The notes beneath the pieces were generated by a model. That model saw only the letters and a program-made list of their open reading frames with translations. It was not told the origin of the DNA and made no database searches. A program made the translations under genes and the position numbers. DNA of 50,800 nucleotides from positions 1 through 50,800 of the forward strand of contig JAJRQG010000143.1 in assembly GCA_024280395.1 (NCBI GenBank), in the 5' to 3' direction. Below are positions 7,460 through 16,510 of the stretch, in pieces (within the stretch, counting starts at the first letter, position 1; each line of letters begins with the position of its first letter). The stretch comes from Gammaproteobacteria bacterium. Its GTDB lineage: Bacteria; Pseudomonadota; Gammaproteobacteria; Xanthomonadales; Marinicellaceae.

Positions 7460-10422
7460 TTGACTGCTCCTAATAAGTATTCATATCCTGTGATGCTATC
7501 ACACTGCATTTTTTTCGGTGGTTTTGATGATGCTGGTTTTTTGGGTTCATCAGATTTGTTCATTTTTTCAATTAAACGTTTTCTCTCATTGGCTATCTGT
7601 ATTTCAATTTCAGATTGACGCTCTCTATCAAACAACAATTTGCCATCAACAAATGTTTTGTTGGCTTTGGCATAGATACTTAATGGGTTGTCAGACCACA
7701 AGACAATATCTGCATCTTTGCCCACTTTGATTGAGCCCATTCGGTCATCTAAATGCAATAATTTAGCAGGATTCAAAGTCACCATTTTTAATGCCTCTTG
7801 CTCAGACAAGCCACCATACTTAATAGATTTGGCAGCTTCTTGATTTAATCTTCTGGACATTTCAGCATCATCTGAATTGATGGCCGTGGTCACACCTACT
7901 TTCGTCATAATACTGGCATTGTATGGAATGGCATAATTCACTTCCCACTTATAAGACCACCAATCGGCAAAAGTTGATGCGCCAACGCCATGTGCCAACA
8001 TTTTATCTGCCACTTTGTAGCCTTCTAGAATATGGGTAAAGGTATTAACCTTGAAATCATAATCATCAGCTACTTTCATCAACATATTGATTTCTGACTG
8101 CACATAGGAATGACAAGTAATGAATCTTTCTTTATTAATAATTTCTAAAGTCGCATCCATCATTAAATCGCGTCTTGGAGCAGAAGTCTTCCTCTTTGCT
8201 GATTTACTTAGTTTATTGTAAGCTTTCCATTCTTTTTCATAATCCAAAGCATTAGAAAACGCATCGCGATAAACCTGCTCAACACCCATACGAGTCAATG
8301 GGTAACGAATGGATTGCTGCGAACGTGAACGTTTTACATTTTCACCTAAAGCAAATTTAATAAATGGGTCTGCGCCTTTGATCAATAATTCATCACTGGT
8401 TGCACCCCATCGCATTTTAATAATCGCCGATTGACCTCCCAATGGGTTAGCAGAACCATGTAGCAATTGAGCTGCTGTAACACCACCGGATAAGTTTCGG
8501 TAAATATTAATATCATCCGAGTCCAGAGCGTCTTCCATGCGTACCATAGAAGAGTTAGTAGCAATATCATTAACTGACAACAATGCAATGTGAGAATGCT
8601 CATCAATAATGCCTGCTGTTAAATGCATGCCATTTCCATCAATAGTTCTATCTGCTTTTGCTTGGATGTTTTTTCCAATTTTTACAATTTTACCACCTTT
8701 AATCAAAACATCTGTTTCAGTTAATATCCCATCTGATTCATTGGTCCAAACGGTGGTATTTTGAATTAAAAAAGACGAATCAGTCGATGGCTGCTGTAAA
8801 CCATAGGATGAAAAAGGTCTAGGGACTACTGGAATCAACTCCTTGTCTTTTTTCTTATTTTTTTCTTTCTTTTCTGCATCTGAAACTCTTTTCATAGACC
8901 ATGCAGGTAATTGACCAGGAATATTTTGTACGGAATTTTTTGCTACAAGCCCCAATAATTTGGTGGTTTCATCACCTTTCTTTATCTCGAAACTTATAAA
9001 GTTATTGGTTACTTTTGATTTGTACTTAGTTTTGCTTTCTTTATCAGAGCTTTTAAATGATAAATTTCCGGCTTTATTCACTAAAGTTAATTTTTCATCC
9101 AAACCTGCAAAATCAAGCTGATAGTTTCCAGAGTCCAACATTGATTTTTCATTAATAGTAAACCTTTTACCATCAACCCAATTTTCAATTATTTTGCCAT
9201 TTTTATTGAAAACACCACCTTGGGTAATGATAAAATTTGCTCTAGCTCCTTTGCGAAGGTGTCCCAACGACTTATTGGACAAAATTTTAGCAGGAGTCGA
9301 TGTCAAAGCCGCCAACATTGCAGATTCTGGCAATCCTTTCTTAATGGCTTTTTGTATGTCTTTAAAAAATGTTTTTTGTTCTTTTGGTACTACTGCAAAT
9401 TCAATTCCATTGTTATTTAAGTATACCAAATTATAGGGAGCAGCTTCCCACTCCAACATTTTGTCTAGAGAAACATTCCAAGCATCCAACTCGTCTGATA
9501 CATCGGGAGTCTTTGGAAATGAAAGGGGTACAATTAATTGTCGATTCATTTTTTTAATGGCATCTACGTGCTTATATGAATCTCCAGAAGTTTTAAACAC
9601 GATGTTTTTATTAAATTCTTTGGCGATTTTATTCGCCAACACTGCTTGCTGCCAATTTTTAACTTCAAAAACATTTTGCTTGGGTTTGTTATCATTCAAC
9701 GCTTGTAAGTCTAAATCTGTATAATCTTCTTTACCATCACCATACCATGCTGCATCTAACCACGTTTGACGCAATAAAGCCGATGCTCCCATTAAAGATA
9801 TGGGATACAACTGTTTTGAACTTCCTTTATCAAAAGACAAGTGAACAGCCTGTTGCGAGTTAACAATACTCGATTGATCTGCAGCATCATTTAAACTAAC
9901 CAAAGTTGATGTACCTCGCATAATACCATCATGTTTAGATGATAAAACGGTAGAAAATCCCAATTTTCTTAAAGCTTTGGCTTTTTTAGCGTCATGATGA
10001 AATTCATTAATGGCATTATATGAAGCCTTGATTGCTTCATTGGTATTTACCGCTCCAGGGATGGTACTGTCCATAATTTCTTTGCCAAAAAAAGTAAATG
10101 GTGCTTTTTGGGGAGCTTCAGATAAACCATAATCACTGTCCATCAAAATAAAACCTGGATATATATTCTGTCCATCTAAGTCATGGACAATGGCTCCATC
10201 AGGAACTTGAATATTATCTCCTACATCTAGAATTTCATTGTCTTGAACCAACAAAGTTGCATCTTCCAATTCAGTATTTGCATCAATATAAATATGTGCA
10301 TTGACAAATGCATAAATGACATGCCTTTCATCTTTACTGCCGTTCACTACAGCAGTGGGCAAAGGATTTGCTTGTGCGCCAAAATAAGCCAATAGACTTA
10401 GAATTAAAATAATTTTTTTCAT
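7456..10422 (-). CDS. Double-domain amidohydrolase, exported; second domain intact
   Basis: The 988-residue protein has a signal peptide (MKKIILILSLLAYFGAQA) and two amidohydrolase-like halves. The first (about residues 30-430) lacks the HxH motif, reading PGFILMDSDYGL. The second (about 570-960) keeps it as GIIDEHSHIALLS and has further ligand candidates His in FITCHSY, His in THILEGYK and Asp in INSDDAEMSRR. It closes with MGSIKVGKDADIVLWSDNPL. A Lys-rich linker (about 540-560) separates the halves. The second half is probably a periplasmic hydrolase or peptidase of the imidazolonepropionase/prolidase-like group. The arrangement of one dead half, one live half and a dead stand-alone paralog downstream is unusual and suggests one complex. 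Confidence 0.88.
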   Translation of the reverse strand: MKKIILILSLLAYFGAQANPLPTAVVNGSKDERHVIYAFVNAHIYIDANTELEDATLLVQDNEILDVGDNIQVPDGAIVHDLDGQNIYPGFILMDSDYGLSEAPQKAPFTFFGKEIMDSTIPGAVNTNEAIKASYNAINEFHHDAKKAKALRKLGFSTVLSSKHDGIMRGTSTLVSLNDAADQSSIVNSQQAVHLSFDKGSSKQLYPISLMGASALLRQTWLDAAWYGDGKEDYTDLDLQALNDNKPKQNVFEVKNWQQAVLANKIAKEFNKNIVFKTSGDSYKHVDAIKKMNRQLIVPLSFPKTPDVSDELDAWNVSLDKMLEWEAAPYNLVYLNNNGIEFAVVPKEQKTFFKDIQKAIKKGLPESAMLAALTSTPAKILSNKSLGHLRKGARANFIITQGGVFNKNGKIIENWVDGKRFTINEKSMLDSGNYQLDFAGLDEKLTLVNKAGNLSFKSSDKESKTKYKSKVTNNFISFEIKKGDETTKLLGLVAKNSVQNIPGQLPAWSMKRVSDAEKKEKNKKKDKELIPVVPRPFSSYGLQQPSTDSSFLIQNTTVWTNESDGILTETDVLIKGGKIVKIGKNIQAKADRTIDGNGMHLTAGIIDEHSHIALLSVNDIATNSSMVRMEDALDSDDINIYRNLSGGVTAAQLLHGSANPLGGQSAIIKMRWGATSDELLIKGADPFIKFALGENVKRSRSQQSIRYPLTRMGVEQVYRDAFSNALDYEKEWKAYNKLSKSAKRKTSAPRRDLMMDATLEIINKERFITCHSYVQSEINMLMKVADDYDFKVNTFTHILEGYKVADKMLAHGVGASTFADWWSYKWEVNYAIPYNASIMTKVGVTTAINSDDAEMSRRLNQEAAKSIKYGGLSEQEALKMVTLNPAKLLHLDDRMGSIKVGKDADIVLWSDNPLSIYAKANKTFVDGKLLFDRERQSEIEIQIANERKRLIEKMNKSDEPKKPASSKPPKKMQCDSITGYEYLLGAVK

Positions 10423-10426
10423 GATT

Positions 10427-10957
10427 TTATTGTAGTTTGATTAATCTGGTAAATAGATTAGAGGTTAAGACTGGACTTTTGTTCAACCAAGATTGAATTA
10501 AAGCGCGATTAAATTCAGCACCAACAACATGATAAATTTGTTTGTTATTAAAATATAATTTAGTACCTTCATCTGGATAATACTCGAATACCCAAAGATC
10601 ATGCTTATTGACGGTAGGCAATTTGGTTAAAAATAAATTGATAAGGTTTTTTGACAATTTATAACTTTCTGGATTAGAGTAATACTCACGAATCTGATTG
10701 GTAAATATTTTCTTTACTTCCTTTTTAGAAGACTTAATAAGCAACCAATCCAACTCAAATTTCAACGGTATTACGCCTTCTTTTATGTCATTGATATCTC
10801 TCACGCCATATGGCACAAAAAGTTTAACTCTATAAGGAAATAAAAAACCTTGATCATAGGTTCCTTCTCCTATATTGACCCAATGGGTTCTAGAATTGGG
10901 GGTTGCTTGCCCCAACGAAACCACTAAGAAAATAAAAATTATTAAAATTTTTCTCAT
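10427..10957 (-). CDS. Exported protein resembling the chalcone isomerase-like family
   Basis: I start at MRKILIIFIFLVVSLGQA because it is a clean signal peptide; the longer frame to 11041 overlaps the flavoprotein gene upstream and has a very basic, non-secretory N-terminus. The mature part of about 155 residues has a pattern typical of bacterial chalcone isomerase-like exported proteins: Gly-rich start, FPYRVKLFVPYGV, a strand-helix unit with LKFELDWLLIKSSKKEVKKIF, and a C-terminal GAEFNRALIQSWLNKSPV. The bacterial proteins of this group are not known to be isomerases and may bind fatty acids. This assignment is by eye and moderate. It ends 4 bp before the double amidohydrolase gene, so it heads or joins that operon. 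Confidence 0.6.
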   Translation of the reverse strand: MRKILIIFIFLVVSLGQATPNSRTHWVNIGEGTYDQGFLFPYRVKLFVPYGVRDINDIKEGVIPLKFELDWLLIKSSKKEVKKIFTNQIREYYSNPESYKLSKNLINLFLTKLPTVNKHDLWVFEYYPDEGTKLYFNNKQIYHVVGAEFNRALIQSWLNKSPVLTSNLFTRLIKLQ

Positions 10958-10992
10958 ATAAAATACTTTGTCCGAGTTGTTTGAATGCTTAT

Positions 10993-12639
10993 TTACATGT
11001 TTGAATAATTTGGACCGCCACCGCCTTCTGGCGTTACCCAATTGATGTTTTGACTGGGGTCTTTGATATCACAGGTTTTACAGTGTACACAGTTTTGTGC
11101 ATTTATTCTAAAACTTTGTGCTCCATTCTCTTCAACAATCTCATATACGGCCGCTGGACAGTATCTTTGAGCCGGCTCATCCCACTGTGGTAAATTTTTA
11201 TCAATCGGAATACTGCTGTCTTTTAATTGTAAATGACAAGGCTGGTCTTCTTCGTGATTGGTACTAGACAAGAAAACCGATGACAGTCTATCAAAACTGA
11301 TTTTATTATCGGGTTTATCATAATCAATTTTTTTACTTTCTGAAACTGTTCTTAAACAAGCATAATCTGGTTTCGTGTTGTGCAAGGTCCACGGCAACTT
11401 TCCTCTAAAGATATTCTGATCAATAAAGGTGTAGGCTGCACCAAAAAATGTGCCGAATTTATTCAATGCAGGTTCAAAGTTTCGAGACTTTTTCAATTCA
11501 GAATAAACCCAGGAATTTTGTATGTCTTGTGTATAATTAGTCGCAACATCATTAGTATCATCTTTCAATAGGTTTTGGGCAATAGATTCTGCTGCTATCA
11601 TGCCAGTTTTCATGGCCGTGTGCGTGCCTTTGATTTTTGCAGGGTTTAAAAAACCTGCCTCACAACCAATTAAACATGCACCAGGTACTTCAAGTTTTGG
11701 CAAAGATTGTAAACCACCTTTGTTCATAGCACGGGCACCGTATGAAACCCGTTTGCCACCTTCAATGATATTTTTTATTATCGGATTGTGTTTCCACTTC
11801 TGGAACTCTTCAAAAGGTGACAAATAAGGATTGTCATAATTCAACGCCGTAATAAATCCGAGCGCCACTTTACCTTGTTCAAAGTGATAGAGAAACCCAC
11901 CTCCTTCGGTGTGATTGTTTAATGGCCAACCCAACGTATGTACGACCTTTCCCAGTTTGGATTTATCGTCATCAATTTGCCAAATTTCTTTGATGCCTAA
12001 ACCGTAATGTTGAGGATCAGAATCTTTGTCCAATTCAAATTTTTCGATTAATTGTTTGCCCAAATGACCGCGGCAGCCTTCTGAAAAAATTGTGTGTTTG
12101 GCAAGCAATTCATAACCGGGTTCAAAACTGCCTTTTTCACTGCCATCTGCTGCTACACCCATGTCTTGAGTAATAATGCCTTTAACTTGATTGTTTTCAT
12201 CATAGATGATTTCACTGGCAGGGAAACCTGGAAAAATATTAATCCCCATATTTTCAGCTTGTTCACCTAACCATTTGCTTAAATTACCCAATGAAATAAT
12301 ATAGTTTCCATCATTTTTCATCGGACTGGGAATAAACATGTGTGGTACTTTGATTGATTTTTCTTGCGAACGAAGGTAATGAAACTCATCATCAGTGACT
12401 TCGGTAGTCATCGGAGCGTCCATTTCTTTCCAATTAGGAAACAGCTCATTTAAAGCTGTTGGTTCGACCACTGCACCAGAAATAACATGTAGGCCAATTT
12501 CTGAGCCTTTTTCAACTAAAGCAATTTGCCAATCTTTGCCCTGCTCTTTTGAAATTTGTGCCAATCGTATTGCTGCTGATAATCCTGAAGGTCCTCCACC
12601 CACGATTACCACATCAAATTCCATCGATTCTCTTGTCAT
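10993..12639 (-). CDS. Electron transfer flavoprotein-ubiquinone oxidoreductase (ETF-QO)
   Basis: ETF-QO passes electrons from electron transfer flavoprotein, fed by acyl-CoA and other dehydrogenases, to ubiquinone at the membrane. The N-terminus has the FAD dinucleotide motif VVIVGGGPSGLSAA. The middle has the conserved SEGCRGHLGKQL and GCEAGFLNPAKIKGTHTAMK segments. The C-terminus carries the 4Fe-4S ligands in CPAAVYE and NCVHCKTCDIKDP. I start at MTRESMEFD (548 residues, the usual length), with AAGGT at good spacing; the frame extends to 12708 without a better site. No etfA or etfB lies in the window. Confidence 0.93.
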   Translation of the reverse strand: MTRESMEFDVVIVGGGPSGLSAAIRLAQISKEQGKDWQIALVEKGSEIGLHVISGAVVEPTALNELFPNWKEMDAPMTTEVTDDEFHYLRSQEKSIKVPHMFIPSPMKNDGNYIISLGNLSKWLGEQAENMGINIFPGFPASEIIYDENNQVKGIITQDMGVAADGSEKGSFEPGYELLAKHTIFSEGCRGHLGKQLIEKFELDKDSDPQHYGLGIKEIWQIDDDKSKLGKVVHTLGWPLNNHTEGGGFLYHFEQGKVALGFITALNYDNPYLSPFEEFQKWKHNPIIKNIIEGGKRVSYGARAMNKGGLQSLPKLEVPGACLIGCEAGFLNPAKIKGTHTAMKTGMIAAESIAQNLLKDDTNDVATNYTQDIQNSWVYSELKKSRNFEPALNKFGTFFGAAYTFIDQNIFRGKLPWTLHNTKPDYACLRTVSESKKIDYDKPDNKISFDRLSSVFLSSTNHEEDQPCHLQLKDSSIPIDKNLPQWDEPAQRYCPAAVYEIVEENGAQSFRINAQNCVHCKTCDIKDPSQNINWVTPEGGGGPNYSNM

Positions 12640-12721
12640 GTTTATACCTTGTGAAAATAAATAGATTGATATTATAACTTTTCTAATTAATTTAGTAACT
12701 AAAATCAAGATAAGAAATAAA

Positions 12722-12775
12722 ATCAGAATTGAATCAGAGTTCTATCAGAATTGAAAGTGTTGCTTTCACTATAAT
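12722..12775 (+). promoter_or_regulatory. Three tandem 11-bp direct repeats upstream of a -10 box
   Basis: Three head-to-tail copies with an exact 11-bp period are present: ATCAGAATTGA at 12722-12732, ATCAGAGTTCT at 12733-12743 and ATCAGAATTGA at 12744-12754. A perfect -10 box TATAAT follows at 12770-12775. The -35 position falls inside the third repeat and has a poor consensus. An 11-bp period places the copies on one face of the helix, the arrangement of OmpR/PhoB-type operators. This predicts an activated promoter for the BspA-like gene starting at 12805. A regulator with that DNA-binding fold is encoded just downstream at 16511-18781; linking the two is inference. Confidence 0.6.
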
Positions 12776-12804
12776 TCATCGGCAATTAATTTTTAGGAAA
12801 CCAC

Positions 12805-15800
12805 ATGAAAAGCATATATTCAAAATTTATATTGATAAGTTTATTAAGTATTATTAGTCAAAGTTTATTGGCAGCAGGAGCAGATGATTTTATCATTAAA
12901 GTTCAAACAGACAATCCAGGGACTTCTGCCAACAATGAATTCACCATTCAAACAACGGGAAGTGGTTACAACTATAATGTTGATTGTGATAATGATGGTA
13001 TGGACGAAGCCACTTCTCAAACAGGTAATTATGTCTGCTCCTATACAAACCCTGGAAGTTACTTTATAAGAATTCAAGACAAAAATGGTGATGGCACAGG
13101 TTTTCCAAGAATTTATTACAACAATACAGGTGATCACCGAAAACTTTTGGATGTATTCCAATGGGGAACGGGCAAATGGACCAGTATGGGATTTGCATTT
13201 CGGGGAGCGATAAACATGACGGTGTCCGCTACCGATGCTCCTGATTTGTCCAATGTGACGAATTTAGCCAGCATGTTCCGCTTTGCATCCTTGGCAAACC
13301 CTGATACCAGTAATTGGGATGTGTCTAATGTAACCAATATGAACAGTATGTTTCGCAGTGCCACTGCTGCCAATCCCGATACAAGTAACTGGGTTACAAC
13401 CAATGTAACAACCATGGCAGAAATGTTTAGAAATGCCACTTCGTCCAATCCAAATGTTTCGGGATGGGGCATCACTAATGTAAGCAATATGAGCTTGATG
13501 TTTGCCAATGTCACCTTACCCACAGTTGATTATGATGCCATGCTGGTTCACTTTGCCAATCAAAGCATCACCAATGCAGTAGTATTCGATGGAGGCAATA
13601 GCCAATATTGCAGTATTGCTGCACAAAATGCCAGAGCCCATTTAATTAATAATAAATCTTGGACAATCACCGATGGCAATCAATGTCCTAACAGTGACCC
13701 ACTCAATGATTTTGTTTTTACAATTGTTACCAATAACAGTGGTTCGCCCACTGATGCAACTTTCACTATTCCGACCAACGGTTCAGGTTATAAATACAGT
13801 GTTGATTGCAATAACGATGGAACTCTTGAAGTTGCAGGCGTGACAACGGGTTATACCTGTGACTATTCTGCACTGGGAGGAGCAGGAACATATACCATAA
13901 GAATCAAGGATGCTTTAGGAGACAAAACGGGCTTTCCTCGTATAGACTTTTTCACATCCACGGAAGGCGATGAAATAATAGGCATTTCACAATGGGGCAC
14001 AGGCATATGGACAACAATGGAAAATGCCTTTAGGCAAGCCAGCAACCTACAAGTTTCTGCGACAGACGCTCCTGATTTATCTCAGGTCACCAACTTACAG
14101 AATATGTTTAGATTGTCCTTGTCATTAACAACAGTTGGTAACAATTGGGATACTTCTAATATTAAAAACATGAATGGAATGTTCTCTATCGCAGGACTTG
14201 CTCAACCCCAAACAAGCAACTGGGATACCAGTAATGTTACAACGATGATCTCCATGTTCGATGAAGCAAGTTCAGCACAGCCCGATACCAGCAACTGGAA
14301 CACAGCCAATGTCATGTTTATACAAGGTATGTTTAGAAATGCAACCTCTGCTAATCCTGATACCAATAGTTGGAACATAGAACTGGTATCCGATATGACT
14401 CAAATGTTTTTTGGCGTAACCCTGCCAACGGACGATTACGATGCCATGTTAATTGGATTTAATAACCAAATCATCCAATCAGGAGTAGTTTTTGATGGCG
14501 GCAATAGTCAATATTGCAGCCTTGCTGCTCAAATAGCGAGATCAAATCTGATAAACAACCACAATTGGACAATCACTGATGGAGAATTAGATCCTAATTG
14601 CCCTAGCCCATCTGATGACTATGTTATTGAAGTGGATACAACTATTACAGGTTCTACCTCAAACACTCAGTTTGAAATAAATACTTATTCAGCTGGTATT
14701 ACTTACAACTATAATGTAGATTGCGATGCTGCCAATGCAGGGACAAATACAGCATCAGGACAAATGGGTAACTACATATGTAATTACACAATCCCAGGGG
14801 TTTACACCATTCGCATTACTGATAATATTGGCGATAAAACAGGTTTTCCTAGGATTCGTGCCTTATTGCATGAAGATACAAAAAAAATAGTAAATTTAAA
14901 ACAATGGGGATCGGGCATTTGGACCAGTATGAATCTATCATACTATAATGCTTCTAATATGATTGTCACCGCTACAGATATTCCAGACTTGTCACAAGTT
15001 TCAAATGCTAGACAAATGTTTTTGGGAGCTCCTTTAGCAAACCCCGATACAGAATTTTGGGATGTTTCAAATATATCCGACATGTATGGAATGTTTTCTT
15101 TTGCAACATCAGCTACTCCAAATCTGAGCAACTGGGATATAACGGCTGTTACTACAATGGAACTCATGTTAAATGGTATTAGCTTATCCACTGCCAATTA
15201 TGATGCCACACTGGCAAATTTTGATAGCCAAGTCACAGTCAATGGCATTGTTTTTCATGCGGGCAATTCAAAATATTGCAATGTGGCTGCTCATAATAGT
15301 TTGATGAATAAAGGTTGGACTATTACTGATGGAGGGCTTGATCCAAACTGTCCTGATTTCTCTGATGATTTTATTATCGAAGTAGATACCACCAAAGGAG
15401 GCTCTACCACTAATACTCAATTTGAGATTGATACAGCAGGAACGGGATATAACTACAATGTTGATTGTGATGGAGTCAATTCTGGTACAAATATTGCCAC
15501 AGGTCAAACGGGAAATTATATTTGTAACTATGTAACACCAGGTGTTTACACTATCCGTATTTCAGATAATGCAGGAGATAAAACAGGTTTTCATCGTATT
15601 AATTCGTTCGATCATTTGGATGCAAACAAAATAATTAACCTTAAACAATGGGGAACAGGTATTTGGTCGAGTATGAATGCCGCGTTTATTTCTACTAACA
15701 ACATGGTTGTAACAGCAACAGATATACCTGACCTATCCAATGTTACAAGTATGTCCTCTATGTTTTCGTTAGCAGGGTTAGCCAACCCAGATGTCAGTAG

Positions 15801-16398
15801 TTGGAACACATCAAATGTGAATAATATGGTGGGTATATTTCATAATGCTTTCTCTGCCATACCAGATATGAGCAATTGGGATATAACAGGTGTTACAGTT
15901 CCGTCCTCAATGGAAAGTTTGCTGACTAATATAACATTGCCAACTTCATTGTATGATGCCACGCTTGTCAATTTTGATGGACAAGCTGTCGCCAGTGGCA
16001 TCTTTTTCAATGGAGGAAATTCCAAATACTGTAATATAGCAGCTCGTGATAGTTTGATTGGTAAAGGTTGGACTATTACTGATGGAGGACTTGATAGTAA
16101 TTGTCCATCTGATGATATATTCAGTAATGGTTTTGAAGATGTGGTTATATTTAAAGCAGCACAAAGTCAGTTTACTTATGATTTTTCAGAAGTATCTGTT
16201 AATGACTTGGATGAACAGCCGCTATTAATCGCCAAGGGTTTAGATAAGCAAGAACAAATCATGATTAAAATCTATCTTCGCAATGATATCGGTCAGTTAC
16301 AAATTCGCATGGATAATTACGATAATGAGCAGGAAATTTGGTTGATGGGTGATTGGCTATCTATTGACAATACAGAACTAACCTCAATTAGTTGGTAA
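12805..16398 (+). CDS. Secreted BspA-like (DUF285) repeat protein with four modules
   Basis: The 1197-residue protein has a signal peptide (MKSIYSKFILISLLSIISQSLLA) and four modules of about 250-300 residues, starting near nucleotides 12880, 13705, 14614 and 15364. Each opens with DDF-type residues, a YNYNVDC strand and a DKTGFPRI loop, then QWGTGIWTSM. Two to four BspA/DUF285 repeats of the form SNWDVSNVTNMNSMF follow, and the module closes with GGNSQYC...WTITDG. BspA-like repeats are a leucine-rich-repeat variant found in surface proteins that bind host or matrix proteins. Paired Cys in each module suggest disulfides. After the modules comes DDIFSNGFE and then about 80 extra residues. A role in surface attachment is inference. 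The gene has its own promoter with direct repeats. Confidence 0.88.
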   Translation: MKSIYSKFILISLLSIISQSLLAAGADDFIIKVQTDNPGTSANNEFTIQTTGSGYNYNVDCDNDGMDEATSQTGNYVCSYTNPGSYFIRIQDKNGDGTGFPRIYYNNTGDHRKLLDVFQWGTGKWTSMGFAFRGAINMTVSATDAPDLSNVTNLASMFRFASLANPDTSNWDVSNVTNMNSMFRSATAANPDTSNWVTTNVTTMAEMFRNATSSNPNVSGWGITNVSNMSLMFANVTLPTVDYDAMLVHFANQSITNAVVFDGGNSQYCSIAAQNARAHLINNKSWTITDGNQCPNSDPLNDFVFTIVTNNSGSPTDATFTIPTNGSGYKYSVDCNNDGTLEVAGVTTGYTCDYSALGGAGTYTIRIKDALGDKTGFPRIDFFTSTEGDEIIGISQWGTGIWTTMENAFRQASNLQVSATDAPDLSQVTNLQNMFRLSLSLTTVGNNWDTSNIKNMNGMFSIAGLAQPQTSNWDTSNVTTMISMFDEASSAQPDTSNWNTANVMFIQGMFRNATSANPDTNSWNIELVSDMTQMFFGVTLPTDDYDAMLIGFNNQIIQSGVVFDGGNSQYCSLAAQIARSNLINNHNWTITDGELDPNCPSPSDDYVIEVDTTITGSTSNTQFEINTYSAGITYNYNVDCDAANAGTNTASGQMGNYICNYTIPGVYTIRITDNIGDKTGFPRIRALLHEDTKKIVNLKQWGSGIWTSMNLSYYNASNMIVTATDIPDLSQVSNARQMFLGAPLANPDTEFWDVSNISDMYGMFSFATSATPNLSNWDITAVTTMELMLNGISLSTANYDATLANFDSQVTVNGIVFHAGNSKYCNVAAHNSLMNKGWTITDGGLDPNCPDFSDDFIIEVDTTKGGSTTNTQFEIDTAGTGYNYNVDCDGVNSGTNIATGQTGNYICNYVTPGVYTIRISDNAGDKTGFHRINSFDHLDANKIINLKQWGTGIWSSMNAAFISTNNMVVTATDIPDLSNVTSMSSMFSLAGLANPDVSSWNTSNVNNMVGIFHNAFSAIPDMSNWDITGVTVPSSMESLLTNITLPTSLYDATLVNFDGQAVASGIFFNGGNSKYCNIAARDSLIGKGWTITDGGLDSNCPSDDIFSNGFEDVVIFKAAQSQFTYDFSEVSVNDLDEQPLLIAKGLDKQEQIMIKIYLRNDIGQLQIRMDNYDNEQEIWLMGDWLSIDNTELTSISW

Positions 16399-16407
16399 CA
16401 ATATTGC

Positions 16408-16510
16408 TACCCAAATTCCAATATAGAAATACGTTTGAGAGTGCATGCAACTGAATGTACATAGGAAATCAAGAAAAACTAAAGTCACCTTCTATATCGG
16501 AGTTTGGGTA
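16408..16510. repeat. Long inverted repeat between convergent genes
   Basis: A 21-base arm at 16408-16428 is matched by its inverted copy at 16490-16510 with two differences, one of which allows a G-U pair in the plus-strand transcript. The 61-nt interior contains GCATGC-centred symmetry but no gene. The arms touch the 3' ends of both convergent genes (stops at 16398 and 16511). It could act as a bidirectional terminator or be a small mobile inverted-repeat element. There is no clear T run after either arm. Confidence 0.6.

Noticed and set aside
12722-12754. Direct repeats considered as a CRISPR remnant
   Set aside because: The units are 11 bp and contiguous without spacers; an operator fits better. 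No CRISPR array or cas gene is visible in the window.
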